Assembly (NCBI GenBank): GCA_036154955.1
Contig: JAYZWL010000042.1
Location: forward strand, 101,363-165,362
Direction: 5' to 3'
Source: Albimonas sp036154955
GTDB taxonomy: Bacteria; Pseudomonadota; Alphaproteobacteria; Rhodobacterales; Rhodobacteraceae
DNA length: 64,000 bases
Below are positions 18,190 to 26,730 of the stretch, piece after piece; position 1 is the first letter of the stretch; each line of letters begins with the position of its first letter. A model generated the notes under the pieces. It had not been told where the DNA came from and made no database searches. It was given only the letters and a program-made list of their open reading frames with translations. The position numbers and the translations under genes were made by a program.

Positions 18190-18494
18190 CACCTCTCCGC
18201 TCGGTTCGCCTGCGCCTTTCGTCCCCCCGGACGTCCCGCGCAGGGACCTCGTCACCCCGTACACATCCCGTGCAAGTCATAACAAGGAGTTCCGCTCGCT
18301 TGCACGCGAAAGTTTGACGCTGCGCCGCGGCGAAGGCGGCGGCCGCGCGCCGCGGCGACGCGGCCCATGGCGCGGTCCGCGCCCGGGGCTTAACGCTTTC
18401 GCCCCGGACCGGTCGACGACCTCGCCCGTCCGTCCGCTCCTCCGTGGCGAGGATCGGTTGACGTCGCGCGCCCGATGCTCAGAATGGATGCACC
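18190..18494. promoter_or_regulatory. Divergent promoter region, kinase gene / fnrL
   Basis: This 305-base gap holds no gene and must contain the promoters of two divergent genes. An inverted repeat CGTGCAAG (18269-18276) and CTTGCACG (18299-18306), spaced by 22 bases, is the only clear symmetric element and might bind a regulator or form a hairpin. I see no good FNR box (TTGAT-N4-ATCAA) here, so FnrL autoregulation through this region is not supported. Confidence 0.4.
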
Positions 18495-19256
18495 ATGAAA
18501 GAGTTGGCTCATCCCGCCGCGCCCAGCGCCATCGACCTGCGCGGACGGGCGCATTGCGTGGATTGCGCCATCCGCCAGCACGCCGTCTGCTCGCATTGCG
18601 AGGTGGACGAGCTGGAGTTCCTCAGCGCGATCAAGACCTATCGCAGCTACCGCGCCGGCGAGCCGATCCTCGGGATGGGGGAGCGGGCGACCTTCCTCGG
18701 CACCATGGTGGAGGGCGTCGCCTCCATGTCGCGGCTGCTGCCCGACGGGCGGCGGCAGGTGGTGGGGCTGCTGTTTCCCGGCGACCTGCTGGGGCGTCCG
18801 TTCAGCCCGGTCTCGCCCTTCGAATACGTGGCGGTCACCGAGGCGCGGCTCTGCGCCTTCGACCGTCCCCAGTTCGAGACCGCGCTGAGGGAGACCCCGT
18901 CGCTGGAACGGCGGCTGCTGGAGATGACGCTCGACGAGCTCGATTCGGCGCGCGAGTGGATGGTGCTGCTGGGCCGCAAGTCGGCGCAGGAGAAGATGTG
19001 CTCCTTCTTCGCGCTCGCCGCCCGCCGCGCCCTGCGGCTGGAGAAGCGCGACCCGATCGACGGCATGCTGCTGGTCCTGCCGATGAGCCGCGAGGACATG
19101 GCCGATTTCCTCGGCCTGACCATCGAGACCGTCAGCCGCCAGATCAGCGCGCTGAAGAAAGTCGGGGTGATCGAGCTGATCGACGCCCGGCACCTGCTGA
19201 TCCCGAGCTGGAGCGACCTGCTCGACGCCGCCGGGGGCGATTCCGAGCTGGACTGA
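18495..19256 (+). CDS. fnrL: FNR-type oxygen-sensing transcription regulator
   Basis: A 253-residue CRP/FNR regulator that senses oxygen through a [4Fe-4S] cluster. Cysteines at 21, 24, 32 and 35 (pattern C-x2-C-x7-C-x2-C) plus Cys120 supply the ligands; FNR needs three N-terminal cysteines and one central. The cyclic-nucleotide-like sensor fold spans about 45-135, a dimerisation helix follows, and the helix-turn-helix reads EDMADFLGLTIETVSRQIS. The E-x2-SR pattern in the recognition helix is the one that reads TTGAT-N4-ATCAA. Matching boxes stand before ccoN (19430) and ccoG (25215). This position next to ccoNOQP and the cysteine pattern both fit FnrL. Confidence 0.92.
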   Translation: MKELAHPAAPSAIDLRGRAHCVDCAIRQHAVCSHCEVDELEFLSAIKTYRSYRAGEPILGMGERATFLGTMVEGVASMSRLLPDGRRQVVGLLFPGDLLGRPFSPVSPFEYVAVTEARLCAFDRPQFETALRETPSLERRLLEMTLDELDSAREWMVLLGRKSAQEKMCSFFALAARRALRLEKRDPIDGMLLVLPMSREDMADFLGLTIETVSRQISALKKVGVIELIDARHLLIPSWSDLLDAAGGDSELD

Positions 19257-19276
19257 GCCGTCGCGCCCGGCGGCGT

Positions 19277-19303
19277 CCGAATGCGGCGGGCTGCCGCATC
19301 CGG
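19277..19303 (+). terminator. Possible hairpin after fnrL
   Basis: CCGAATGCGGC (19277-19287) pairs with GCCGCATCCGG (19293-19303) with one mismatch and a five-base loop. No T-run follows, so intrinsic termination is uncertain. It separates fnrL from the ccoN promoter. Confidence 0.4.
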
Positions 19304-19429
19304 GCGCGGCGCCGCGACATCGTCCTCGCCACCGCCAGCGCAAGCCGTTCGAAACCCTTCGATAATCGTGGAAAACCGGCCGGCGGTCGGTTTCTCGATT
19401 GAACGGTTTTCGACTGCAGGTATCCTTCG

Positions 19430-19443
19430 TTGACCTGGATCAA
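19430..19443 (+). promoter_or_regulatory. FNR box upstream of ccoN
   Basis: TTGAC-CTGG-ATCAA matches the FNR/FixK consensus TTGAT-N4-ATCAA in nine of ten defined positions. Its centre is about 105 bases before the ccoN start codon. If it acts as a class II site at -41.5, transcription would begin near 19478, leaving an untranslated leader of about 64 bases. FnrL, encoded just upstream, is the likely activator. Confidence 0.8.
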
Positions 19444-19541
19444 GGCGGGAAAGCGGCCGCCGGGCCAGACGCATCCGCAGCGTGGACGCCAGCGGGCGTC
19501 CTCCACGACAAGCCGCGGCCCTAGCGGCGAAGGAGGGGACA

Positions 19542-21149
19542 TTGGCCTCGACATTCAAACTCATCGCGCTCGCGATCGTCGCCATCCTCGCGATGGTGGG
19601 CGCGGGCCTCGCGCGGGATCTCGCCTATCAGGTCAACGCGCTCATCGTGCTGGCGGTCTCCGTCGGCATGTTCCTGTGGGTGCTGCGCGGGGTCGGAGAG
19701 CCGGCGCGCGCCGCGGCCGCCCCCGCCCATGATCGCGGCTACATGGACGACGTGATCCGCGCCGGCGTCATCGCCACCGCGGGCTGGGGCGTGGTCGGCT
19801 TCCTGGTGGGCGTGGTGATCGCGCTGCAGCTGGCCTTCCCGGCGCTCAACCTCGATCTGCCCTGGACCACCTTCGGGCGGCTGCGGCCGCTGCACACCTC
19901 GGCGGTGATCTTCGCCTTCGGCGGCAACGCCCTGATCGCGACCTCGTTCTATGTGGTGCAGCGCACCTGCGCGACGCGGCTGTGGGGCGGGAACCTGCCC
20001 TGGTTCGTGTTCTGGGGCTACCAGATGGTCATCGTGCTGGCGGCCACCGGCTATGTGCTGGGCGGCACCCAGGGCCGGGAATACGCGGAGCCGACCTGGT
20101 ACGTCGACATCTGGCTGACCGTCGTCTGGGTCGCCTACCTGGCCGTGTTCATGGGCACGCTGATCAACCGGCGCGAGCCGCATATCTACGTCGCCAACTG
20201 GTTCTACCTGGCCTTCATCGTGACCATCGCCATGCTGCACGTGGTCAACAACCTCGCGGTGCCGGTGTCGGTCTGGGGCTCGACCTCCTACTCGGCGTTC
20301 TCGGGCGTGCAGGACGCGCTGACCCAGTGGTGGTACGGGCACAACGCGGTGGGCTTCTTCCTGACCGCGGGCTTCCTGGGGATGATGTATTACTTCATCC
20401 CCAAGCAGGCCGAGCGGCCGGTCTATTCCTACAAGCTGTCCATCGTCCATTTCTGGGCGCTGATCTTCCTCTACATCTGGGCGGGGCCGCATCACCTGCA
20501 CTACACCGCGCTGCCCGACTGGGCGCAGACCCTGGGCATGGTGTTCTCGGTGATCCTGTGGATGCCGTCCTGGGGCGGCATGATCAACGGCCTGATGACC
20601 CTGTCGGGGGCCTGGGACAAGCTGCGCACCGACCCGGTGCTGCGGATGCTGACCATCGCCGTGGGCTTCTACGGCATGTCCACCTTCGAGGGGCCGATGA
20701 TGTCCATCAAGGCGGTCAACTCGCTGAGCCACTACACCGACTGGACCATCGGCCACGTGCATTCCGGCGCGCTGGGCTGGAACGGCATGATCACCTTCGG
20801 GGCGCTCTACTTCCTGGTGCCGCGGCTGTGGAACAAGAAGGGGCTCTATTCGCTGGCCGCGGTGAACTGGCACTTCTGGCTCGCCACCATCGGCATCGTG
20901 CTCTACGCGGCCTCGATGTGGGTGTCGGGGATCACCCAGGGCCTGATGTGGCGCGAATACGACTCGCTCGGCTTCCTGGTGAACTCCTTCGCCGACACGG
21001 TCGCCGTGCTGCATCCCTACTACATCATCCGCGCCCTGGGCGGCGGGCTGTTCCTGGCCGGCTCGGTGATCATGGTCTGGAACATCTGGATGACGATCAC
21101 CGCCGCCGAGCGCAAGGACGCCGCCCCCGCGGCCGTTCCGGCCGAGTGA
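19542..21149 (+). CDS. ccoN: cbb3-type cytochrome c oxidase subunit I
   Basis: Catalytic heme-copper subunit of the high-affinity cbb3 oxidase, holding heme b and the heme b3-CuB centre. The 535-residue protein has about 12-14 transmembrane helices. Histidine ligands are visible in LRPLHTSAVIFAFGGN, WWYGHNAVGFFLTAGF, WAGPHHLHYTALPDW and TIGHVHSGALGWNGM. I place the start at a TTG (19542) because AAGGAGG ends five bases before it and the product then begins with a normal hydrophobic segment (ASTFKLIALAIVAILAM). An in-frame ATG at 19482 lacks such a site. First gene of ccoNOQP, under an FNR box. Confidence 0.96.
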   Translation: MASTFKLIALAIVAILAMVGAGLARDLAYQVNALIVLAVSVGMFLWVLRGVGEPARAAAAPAHDRGYMDDVIRAGVIATAGWGVVGFLVGVVIALQLAFPALNLDLPWTTFGRLRPLHTSAVIFAFGGNALIATSFYVVQRTCATRLWGGNLPWFVFWGYQMVIVLAATGYVLGGTQGREYAEPTWYVDIWLTVVWVAYLAVFMGTLINRREPHIYVANWFYLAFIVTIAMLHVVNNLAVPVSVWGSTSYSAFSGVQDALTQWWYGHNAVGFFLTAGFLGMMYYFIPKQAERPVYSYKLSIVHFWALIFLYIWAGPHHLHYTALPDWAQTLGMVFSVILWMPSWGGMINGLMTLSGAWDKLRTDPVLRMLTIAVGFYGMSTFEGPMMSIKAVNSLSHYTDWTIGHVHSGALGWNGMITFGALYFLVPRLWNKKGLYSLAAVNWHFWLATIGIVLYAASMWVSGITQGLMWREYDSLGFLVNSFADTVAVLHPYYIIRALGGGLFLAGSVIMVWNIWMTITAAERKDAAPAAVPAE

Positions 21150-21162
21150 CGGAGGGAAGACC

Positions 21163-21891
21163 ATGAGCATTCTCAACAAGCACGGCGTCCTGGAGAAGAA
21201 CGCCACCCTCCTGCTGGTCTGCTCGCTGATCGTCGTGGCGATCGGCGGGATCGTGGAGATCGCGCCCCTGTTCTACCTCAAGAACACCATCGAGAAGGTG
21301 GAGGGGGTGCGCCCCTATTCCCCGCTCGAGCTCAAGGGCCGGGACATCTACATCCGGGAGGGCTGCTACGTGTGCCATTCCCAGATGATCCGGCCGATGC
21401 GCGACGAGGTGGAGCGCTACGGGCATTTCAGCCTGGCGGCGGAGTCGATGTACGACCACCCGTTCCAGTGGGGCTCCAAGCGCACCGGGCCGGACCTGGC
21501 GCGGGTGGGGGGGCGCTACTCGGACAGCTGGCATGTGGACCACATGATGGACCCGCGCTCGGTCGTGCCCGAGTCGATCATGCCGGCCTATCCGCACCTG
21601 ATCGAGACGCCGCTCGACTTCGAGCATGTGGCCGACCACCTGAAGGCCCAGTCGCGGGTCGGGGTGCCCTACAGCGAGGAGATGATCCAGACGGCCCGGG
21701 CGGACGTGGCCGCCCAGGTGAACCCCGACAGCGACCGCTACGACGCGCTGCTGGAGGCCTATCCCAAGGCGCAGATCCGCAATTTCGACGGCCGCGCCGA
21801 GATCACCGAGCTGGACGCGCTGATCGCCTATCTGCAGGTGCTCGGCACGATGGTCGACTTCTCGACCTACCAGGTCGAGACGAGCCGCTGA
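21163..21891 (+). CDS. ccoO: cbb3 oxidase subunit II (mono-heme cytochrome c)
   Basis: A 242-residue membrane-anchored c-type cytochrome that carries electrons to CcoN. One N-terminal transmembrane helix (about 14-35) is followed by a periplasmic domain with a single heme motif, CYVCHSQMIRPMRDE, near residue 68, and a probable methionine axial ligand in the SIMPAYPHL segment. Thirteen bases separate it from ccoN, with GGAGGGAAGACC before the ATG. Confidence 0.96.
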   Translation: MSILNKHGVLEKNATLLLVCSLIVVAIGGIVEIAPLFYLKNTIEKVEGVRPYSPLELKGRDIYIREGCYVCHSQMIRPMRDEVERYGHFSLAAESMYDHPFQWGSKRTGPDLARVGGRYSDSWHVDHMMDPRSVVPESIMPAYPHLIETPLDFEHVADHLKAQSRVGVPYSEEMIQTARADVAAQVNPDSDRYDALLEAYPKAQIRNFDGRAEITELDALIAYLQVLGTMVDFSTYQVETSR

Positions 21892-21907
21892 GCCGGGAGG
21901 GGAAGAG

Positions 21908-22108
21908 ATGGAAGACACCTACACCGTTCTTCGCCACTTCGCCGACAGCTGGTGGCTCCTGGGCATGATGACCTTTTTCCTGGGCGCCGTGGCTTTCGCG
22001 CTGCGCCCGGGGTCCAGCCGGCTGCATCGGGACATCGCCGACATCCCGCTGCGCGACGACGATCTTTCGCGGCTCGACGATGACGCGGCTTCGGAGAAGG
22101 GGCGCTGA
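21908..22108 (+). CDS. ccoQ: cbb3 oxidase subunit CcoQ
   Basis: A 66-residue protein with a single transmembrane helix (about 13-33) and a charged cytoplasmic tail. CcoQ stabilises the CcoP-CcoNO association and protects the complex from oxygen. The start follows GGGAGGGGAAGAG. Its stop is one base from the ccoP ATG. Confidence 0.9.
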   Translation: MEDTYTVLRHFADSWWLLGMMTFFLGAVAFALRPGSSRLHRDIADIPLRDDDLSRLDDDAASEKGR

Positions 22109-22109
22109 G

Positions 22110-22988
22110 ATGGCCGATCACAAGGAAATCGACGAGGTCTCGGGCGTCCGGACCACGGGGCATGAGTGGGACGAGATCAAGGAGCTCGACAACCCCATGC
22201 CGCGCTGGTGGCTCTACACCTTCTACGCCTGCGTGGTCTGGGGGGCGGCCTACACCGTGGCGATGCCGTCCTGGCCGCTGATCAACGAGGCGTTCGGAGG
22301 CGTGATGGGCTATTCCTCGCGCACCGATGTCGTGGAGGCGATCGCGGAGCACAAGGCGGCCCAGTCCGTGTTCACCGACCGCATCGCGGCGATGAGCGTG
22401 GACGAGGTGGCGGCGGACCCCGAGCTGATGCGCTTCGCCCAGGCCGGCGGCGGCGCGATCTTCCGCACCTTCTGCGCCCAGTGCCATGGCGCGGGGGCGG
22501 CGGGAGGCGTGGGCTACCCGAACCTGAACGATGACGACTGGCTGTGGGGCGGGACCCGCGACGCGATCCATGAGACCATCGCCCACGGCATCCGCTGGGA
22601 CGAGGACCCGGACACCCGGTTCTCGGAAATGCCGGCCTTCGGCGCCGACGGCCTGCTGGACAGGGAGCAGGTCGCTCAGGTGGTGGAGTTCGTCTACGGC
22701 CTGACCCATGCCGACGCGGACGCCGCGCTGGCCGAGCCGGGGGCGACGGTCTTCGCCGACAACTGCGCCTCCTGCCACGGGGAGCAGGGCGAGGGCATGC
22801 AGGACCTGGGCGCGCCGGCGCTGTCGGACCAGATCTGGCTTTATGGCGGGGACCGCGAAACGCTGACCCAGACCGTGACCTACGCCCGCCGCGGGGTCAT
22901 GCCGGCCTGGGGCGCGCGGCTGAGCGACGCCGAGGTCAAGCAGGTCGCGCTCTACGTCCATGCGCTGGGCGGCGGCGAGACCGAGTGA
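22110..22988 (+). CDS. ccoP: cbb3 oxidase subunit III (di-heme cytochrome c)
   Basis: A 292-residue di-heme cytochrome c, the entry point for electrons from soluble cytochrome c. A cytoplasmic leader with TTGHEWDEIKELDNPMPRWW, conserved in CcoP, precedes one transmembrane helix (about 33-53). Heme motifs CAQCH (near 131) and CASCH (near 219) follow, with methionine ligands likely in FSEMPAFG and RRGVMPAWG. The ATG one base past the ccoQ stop is chosen; GGAGAAGG ends nine bases upstream. A strong terminator follows at 23053. Confidence 0.96.
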   Translation: MADHKEIDEVSGVRTTGHEWDEIKELDNPMPRWWLYTFYACVVWGAAYTVAMPSWPLINEAFGGVMGYSSRTDVVEAIAEHKAAQSVFTDRIAAMSVDEVAADPELMRFAQAGGGAIFRTFCAQCHGAGAAGGVGYPNLNDDDWLWGGTRDAIHETIAHGIRWDEDPDTRFSEMPAFGADGLLDREQVAQVVEFVYGLTHADADAALAEPGATVFADNCASCHGEQGEGMQDLGAPALSDQIWLYGGDRETLTQTVTYARRGVMPAWGARLSDAEVKQVALYVHALGGGETE

Positions 22989-23052
22989 GGTCGGGGTCGC
23001 TCCGCCTGCGGAAGAAAAGGCTGGATGTCGAAAGAGACCTGATATGAAATCG

Positions 23053-23082
23053 AAGGCGGCGAACCGCGGGGTTCGCCGCCTT
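23053..23082 (+). terminator. Terminator of ccoNOQP
   Basis: A perfect 13-base-pair stem (AAGGCGGCGAACC at 23053-23065 with 23070-23082) closes the loop GCGG and is followed by TAATTTA. It is the clearest intrinsic terminator in the window and ends the ccoNOQP message. Confidence 0.9.
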
Positions 23083-23347
23083 TAATTTATGGATCACTTA
23101 GATTAAGGCTCGCTTAAATTGAGCGTGCTAAAAGGTAAATCGTATGGCGACACGATATTAGTGATTGATTCATGCGCGCCCTCTGCGTTAACCCGAGGTC
23201 AGTAAATGGCGACCGAGTTGATCGCCAGGGCGGACCCCAGCCGCCTGGACCGGCAGCGTATCCGCCGGCGCGAGGACCTGCGCCCGGCCTGCGAAGGCCG
23301 GGCCATTTCCCGCACGGATCCGCGCCCCGCGCGGATCCGATCGCGGC
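23083..23347. other. Non-coding gap with an AT-rich patch and two hairpins
   Basis: Bases 23083-23170 are much richer in A and T than anything around them and contain no good reading frame. They might hold a promoter or a small RNA, but nothing specific can be shown. Two hairpins then follow: 23282-23303 (nine-base-pair stem, loop GCGA) and 23315-23339 (ten-base-pair stem containing GGATCC). They lie just past the stop of the minus-strand SDR gene and may help end its transcript. Confidence 0.5.
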
Positions 23348-24100
23348 TCAGATCTGCGCCATGCCCCCATCCACGAACAACTCCACGCCGTTGACGTAGC
23401 TCGCGGCGTCGGAGGCGAGGAACAGCACCGCCTTCGCGATCTCCTCCGGCCGACCGATTCGCCCGGACGGCGTCGCGGCGGCGAGCGCGTCCTTGGTCGC
23501 GCCGGACGCGTCAGGGCCGCCGAACAGATGGTCGAGACCCTCGGTCTCGGTCAGGCCGGGGCTGATCGCGTTCACCCGGATCCCGCGCGGCTTCAGGTCC
23601 AGGATCCAGTTGCGGGCGAAGTTGCGCACCGCGGCCTTGGTCGCCGAGTAGACGCTGAAGTTCGGCGTGCCCGAAATGCTCGTGGTCGATGCGGTCAGCA
23701 CCACCGCGCCGCCGTCGCGCATCAGGGGCAGGGCCTTCTGCACGGTGAACAGCACGCCCTTCACATTGGTGTCGAAGGTGCGCCTGTAGTGGTCCTCGGT
23801 GATCTCGCCCAGGGGCGCGAACTCGCCGCCGCCGGCATTGGCGAACAGCGCGTCGATCTGCGGGTGCGCCTGCTGCACGGCGTCGTAGAGCCGGTCGATA
23901 TCGTCGAGGTTCGACATGTCGCCCTGCACGCCGACGGCCCGCGGGCCGATGGCGGCCACGGCGGCGTCGAGCGCCTCGCGCCGGCGCCCGGTGACGAACA
24001 CCCATGCGCCCTCCGACGCGAAGGCTTTGGCCGTGGCCAGCCCGATGCCGCTGGTCGCGCCGGTGATCACCACCACCTTGTCCTGAAACGTTCCGGTCAT
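23348..24100 (-). CDS. SDR-family oxidoreductase
   Basis: A 250-residue classical short-chain dehydrogenase/reductase. The cofactor-binding motif is TGATSGIG at residues 13-20, followed by NAGGG near 85. The catalytic set is a serine in LTASTTSISG and Y-x3-K in VYSATKAAV, near 150. The C-terminus YVNGVELFVDGGMAQI is typical. A basic residue after the first strand (VTGRRREAL) favours NADP(H). The ATG at 24100 is used because AGGAG stands seven bases upstream; another ATG lies at 24118. It is divergent from the LysR gene, 113 bases away, which may control it. The substrate is unknown. Confidence 0.9.
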   Translation of the reverse strand: MTGTFQDKVVVITGATSGIGLATAKAFASEGAWVFVTGRRREALDAAVAAIGPRAVGVQGDMSNLDDIDRLYDAVQQAHPQIDALFANAGGGEFAPLGEITEDHYRRTFDTNVKGVLFTVQKALPLMRDGGAVVLTASTTSISGTPNFSVYSATKAAVRNFARNWILDLKPRGIRVNAISPGLTETEGLDHLFGGPDASGATKDALAAATPSGRIGRPEEIAKAVLFLASDAASYVNGVELFVDGGMAQI

Positions 24101-24213
24101 CTCCGATCTCCTGTCCATTCGGCGTCATCGCCGTTGACGGGGAGATGTCGTTTCAGTCAGGCATTCGGTAGCGGGTGAAACCCGCACCCAGCGTCCTGAA
24201 AATGGAACGATCG

Positions 24214-25122
24214 ATGCGCGCCGACTTCAACGACCTCGCCCTGTTCGCCGCGGTGGCGGATCACGAAGGCTTCGCCGCCGCCGGCCGCGCGCTGGGCGTG
24301 CCCAAGTCCCGGCTCAGCCGGCGGGTGGCGGAGCTGGAGGCGCGGCTGGGCGTGCGCCTGATCGAACGCTCCAGCCGCCGGTTCCGGGTCACGGATCTGG
24401 GCCGACTGGTGCATGAGCGCGCCCGGGCCATGCGGCGGGAGGCGGAGGAGGCCGAGGCGCTGGTGGCCGAGGCGCGCGCCGAGCCCGCGGGCCTGATCCG
24501 CTTCGGCTGCCCCACCGGCCTGATCGAGGTCACGGCGCCGGCCATCGCGGGGTTTCTCGCGCTGCATCCGCAGGTGCGGCTGCAGGTGGTGGCCGGGGAC
24601 CGCCCGCTCGACCTGATCGGAGAGCGCATCGACCTGGCCCTGCGGGTGCGGGAGGAACTGACCGGCGACGCCTCGCTGACCATGCGGTCTCTGGGCGTCT
24701 CCCACCGCATCCTGGTGGCGAGCCCGGCGCTGGCCACCGGTCTGCGCGACGTGGCGCAGCTTGAGGAGTGGCCGTTGCTTTCGACCGACGATGCGGCGGA
24801 GGCGGTCGACTGGTCGCTGGAGACCGAGGCGGGGGAGCGGCGGACGGTGCGGGCCCCGGCCCGGCTGGGCTGCGCCGATTTCGCCGCGACGCGGCGCGCG
24901 GCGATGGCTGGGCTGGGCGTGGCGCTGCTGCCGGATCATGTCTGCCGGGACGCGCTGGCCGAAGGCGCCCTGACCCGGGCGCTGCCGGATTGGCGCGGGC
25001 GGGCCGGGCTGGTGCACCTGGTGCTCCCGACCCGCCGGGGTCTGCCCCCCGCCGTGCGCCTGTTCATCGATCACCTGGCGCGCCGCTTTCCGTCGGAGGC
25101 GCTCAGCCGTCGCGGGCGCTGA
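24214..25122 (+). CDS. LysR-family transcriptional regulator
   Basis: A roughly 302-residue LysR regulator. The N-terminal winged helix-turn-helix shows FNDLALFAAVADHEGFAAAG and LGVPKSRLSRRVAELEARLG; the effector-binding domain spans about 80-300. The group resembles CrgA/AaeR-like regulators that act on a divergent gene. ATG at 24214 has GGAACGATCG upstream; in-frame ATGs at 24202 and 24175 are alternatives. The SDR gene runs divergently and is the obvious candidate target. It separates the two cco operons. Confidence 0.88.
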   Translation: MRADFNDLALFAAVADHEGFAAAGRALGVPKSRLSRRVAELEARLGVRLIERSSRRFRVTDLGRLVHERARAMRREAEEAEALVAEARAEPAGLIRFGCPTGLIEVTAPAIAGFLALHPQVRLQVVAGDRPLDLIGERIDLALRVREELTGDASLTMRSLGVSHRILVASPALATGLRDVAQLEEWPLLSTDDAAEAVDWSLETEAGERRTVRAPARLGCADFAATRRAAMAGLGVALLPDHVCRDALAEGALTRALPDWRGRAGLVHLVLPTRRGLPPAVRLFIDHLARRFPSEALSRRGR

Positions 25123-25214
25123 GCGACCCGGCGGCGCGGCGCGGAAACATTCCAATAGATGAATGCAATCTGTTTCACAGAGACTTGTGAGTGGACAGCA
25201 CGCCGCAGGACCGC

Positions 25215-25228
25215 TTGACTTGCATCAA
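25215..25228 (+). promoter_or_regulatory. FNR box upstream of ccoG
   Basis: TTGAC-TTGC-ATCAA matches the FNR consensus in nine of ten defined positions and uses the same TTGAC half-site as the box before ccoN. Its centre is about 66 bases before the ccoG ATG, leaving a short leader of about 25 bases if it acts at -41.5. This suggests common oxygen control of ccoNOQP and ccoGHIS. Confidence 0.8.
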
Positions 25229-25287
25229 GGCCCGGCGCGGGGCTCCGGCCCATACCCGCCGCAAACCTGCAGCTACCGAGGCTCAAG

Positions 25288-26730
25288 ATGGCGCCGCCCG
25301 ACTCGCAGCCCTCCGACGCGCTTTACGCCGCCCGCATCCCGATCTTCCCCCGTCGCGTGAAAGGAAGCTTCCGCACGCTGAAATGGTGGATCATGGGCGT
25401 GACGCTCGCGATCTATTATCTGACCCCGTGGATCCGCTGGGACCGCGGCCCGGCGATGCCCGACCAGGCGGTTCTGGTGGACCTCGCCAACCGGCGATTC
25501 TTCTTCTTCTGGATCGAGATCTGGCCCCAGCAGTTCTATTACGTGGCCGGCCTGCTGATCATGGCCGGACTGGGGCTGTTCCTGTTCACCTCGGCGCTGG
25601 GCCGGGTCTGGTGCGGCTACACCTGCCCGCAGACGGTGTGGACCGACCTCTACATCACCGTGGAGCGCTGGATCGAGGGCGACCGCAACGCCCGCATCAA
25701 GCTGCACAAGCAGGGCTGGGACGCGCGCAAGGTCCGGCTGCGGCTGACCAAATGGGTGGTCTGGCTGCTGATCGGCCTCGCCACCGGCGGCGCCTGGGTG
25801 TTCTACTTCGCCGACGCGCCGACCCTGCTGGCGGACCTGGTCGCCGGGCAGGCGCATTTCGTCGCCTACAGCTCCATCGCGGTGCTGACCGCGACGACCT
25901 TCGTGTTCGGCGGCTTCATGCGCGAGCAGGTCTGCATCTACATGTGCCCCTGGCCGCGCATCCAGGCGGCGATGATGGACGACCAGACCATCACCGTCGG
26001 CTACCGCCACTGGCGGGGCGAGCCGCGGGGCAAGCATGTGAAGAAGAACGCGGAGGCGGGCCTGGGCGACTGCATCGACTGCAACGCCTGCGTGGCGGTC
26101 TGCCCGATGGGCATCGACATCCGCGACGGCCAGCAGCTCGCCTGCATCACCTGCGCGCTGTGCATCGACGCCTGCGACGACGTGATGGAGAAGACCGGCC
26201 GGCCCCGCGGGCTGATCGACTACATCACCCTTCAGGACGAGGCGGTGGAGACGGCGGGCGCGGCCCCCATCCCGCTGGTCCGGCGAATCCTGCGCCCGCG
26301 CACGATCCTCTACACCGTGCTCTGGGCGGGCATCGGGGTGGGCATGGTCGTGTCCCTATTCATGCGGGAGTCGATAGATCTCAGCATCGCGCGGGACCGT
26401 AATCCGACATTCGTTGTTCTTTCGGACGGTTCCATCCGAAATGGTTATACCGTAAAGGTCTCCAATCAGAACCTCGAACCCCATGAATTCGTGCTCTCCT
26501 TCCGCTCCGATCTGCCCCTTTCCGCAAATCTTCAGGGAGAGGACTGGTTGAAGTTCACGGTGGAGGCCGACAAGTTGCGCACGCTGCGCCTGTTCCTGAC
26601 CACCTTGCCCTTCGCCCGGCCGACCGATCACGCCGAGGTCGAGATCTGGGTCGAGGATCAACAGACGCGGGAGCGGGTGGCGGTGGACACGGTGTTCCTC
26701 GCGCCCGCGCCGGGAGATTGGGGGCCGTGA
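25288..26730 (+). CDS. ccoG: cbb3 oxidase accessory protein CcoG (FixG/RdxA)
   Basis: A 480-residue membrane iron-sulfur protein that reduces copper for cbb3 oxidase assembly. Membrane segments occur near 34-52, 85-107, 155-180, 195-212 and 345-365. Cys motifs WCGYTCPQTVW and CIYMCPWPR flank the membrane core. Two ferredoxin-type clusters are suggested by CIDCNACVAVCPMGIDI and CITCALCIDAC. The C-terminal periplasmic domain is an Ig-like FixG C domain. Codons from about 26350 to 26560 are far richer in A/T at the third base than the rest of the gene, although the protein is intact. It heads ccoG-fixH-fixI-ccoS. Confidence 0.95.
   Translation: MAPPDSQPSDALYAARIPIFPRRVKGSFRTLKWWIMGVTLAIYYLTPWIRWDRGPAMPDQAVLVDLANRRFFFFWIEIWPQQFYYVAGLLIMAGLGLFLFTSALGRVWCGYTCPQTVWTDLYITVERWIEGDRNARIKLHKQGWDARKVRLRLTKWVVWLLIGLATGGAWVFYFADAPTLLADLVAGQAHFVAYSSIAVLTATTFVFGGFMREQVCIYMCPWPRIQAAMMDDQTITVGYRHWRGEPRGKHVKKNAEAGLGDCIDCNACVAVCPMGIDIRDGQQLACITCALCIDACDDVMEKTGRPRGLIDYITLQDEAVETAGAAPIPLVRRILRPRTILYTVLWAGIGVGMVVSLFMRESIDLSIARDRNPTFVVLSDGSIRNGYTVKVSNQNLEPHEFVLSFRSDLPLSANLQGEDWLKFTVEADKLRTLRLFLTTLPFARPTDHAEVEIWVEDQQTRERVAVDTVFLAPAPGDWGP

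Noticed and set aside
18420..18494. Possible FNR box before fnrL around TTGACG
   Set aside because: Only the first half-site is present; no ATCAA-like half follows at the right spacing.
23172..23399. Short plus-strand frame after ccoNOQP
   Set aside because: Arg/Pro-rich translation, overlaps the SDR 3' end and two hairpins, and has no convincing start site.
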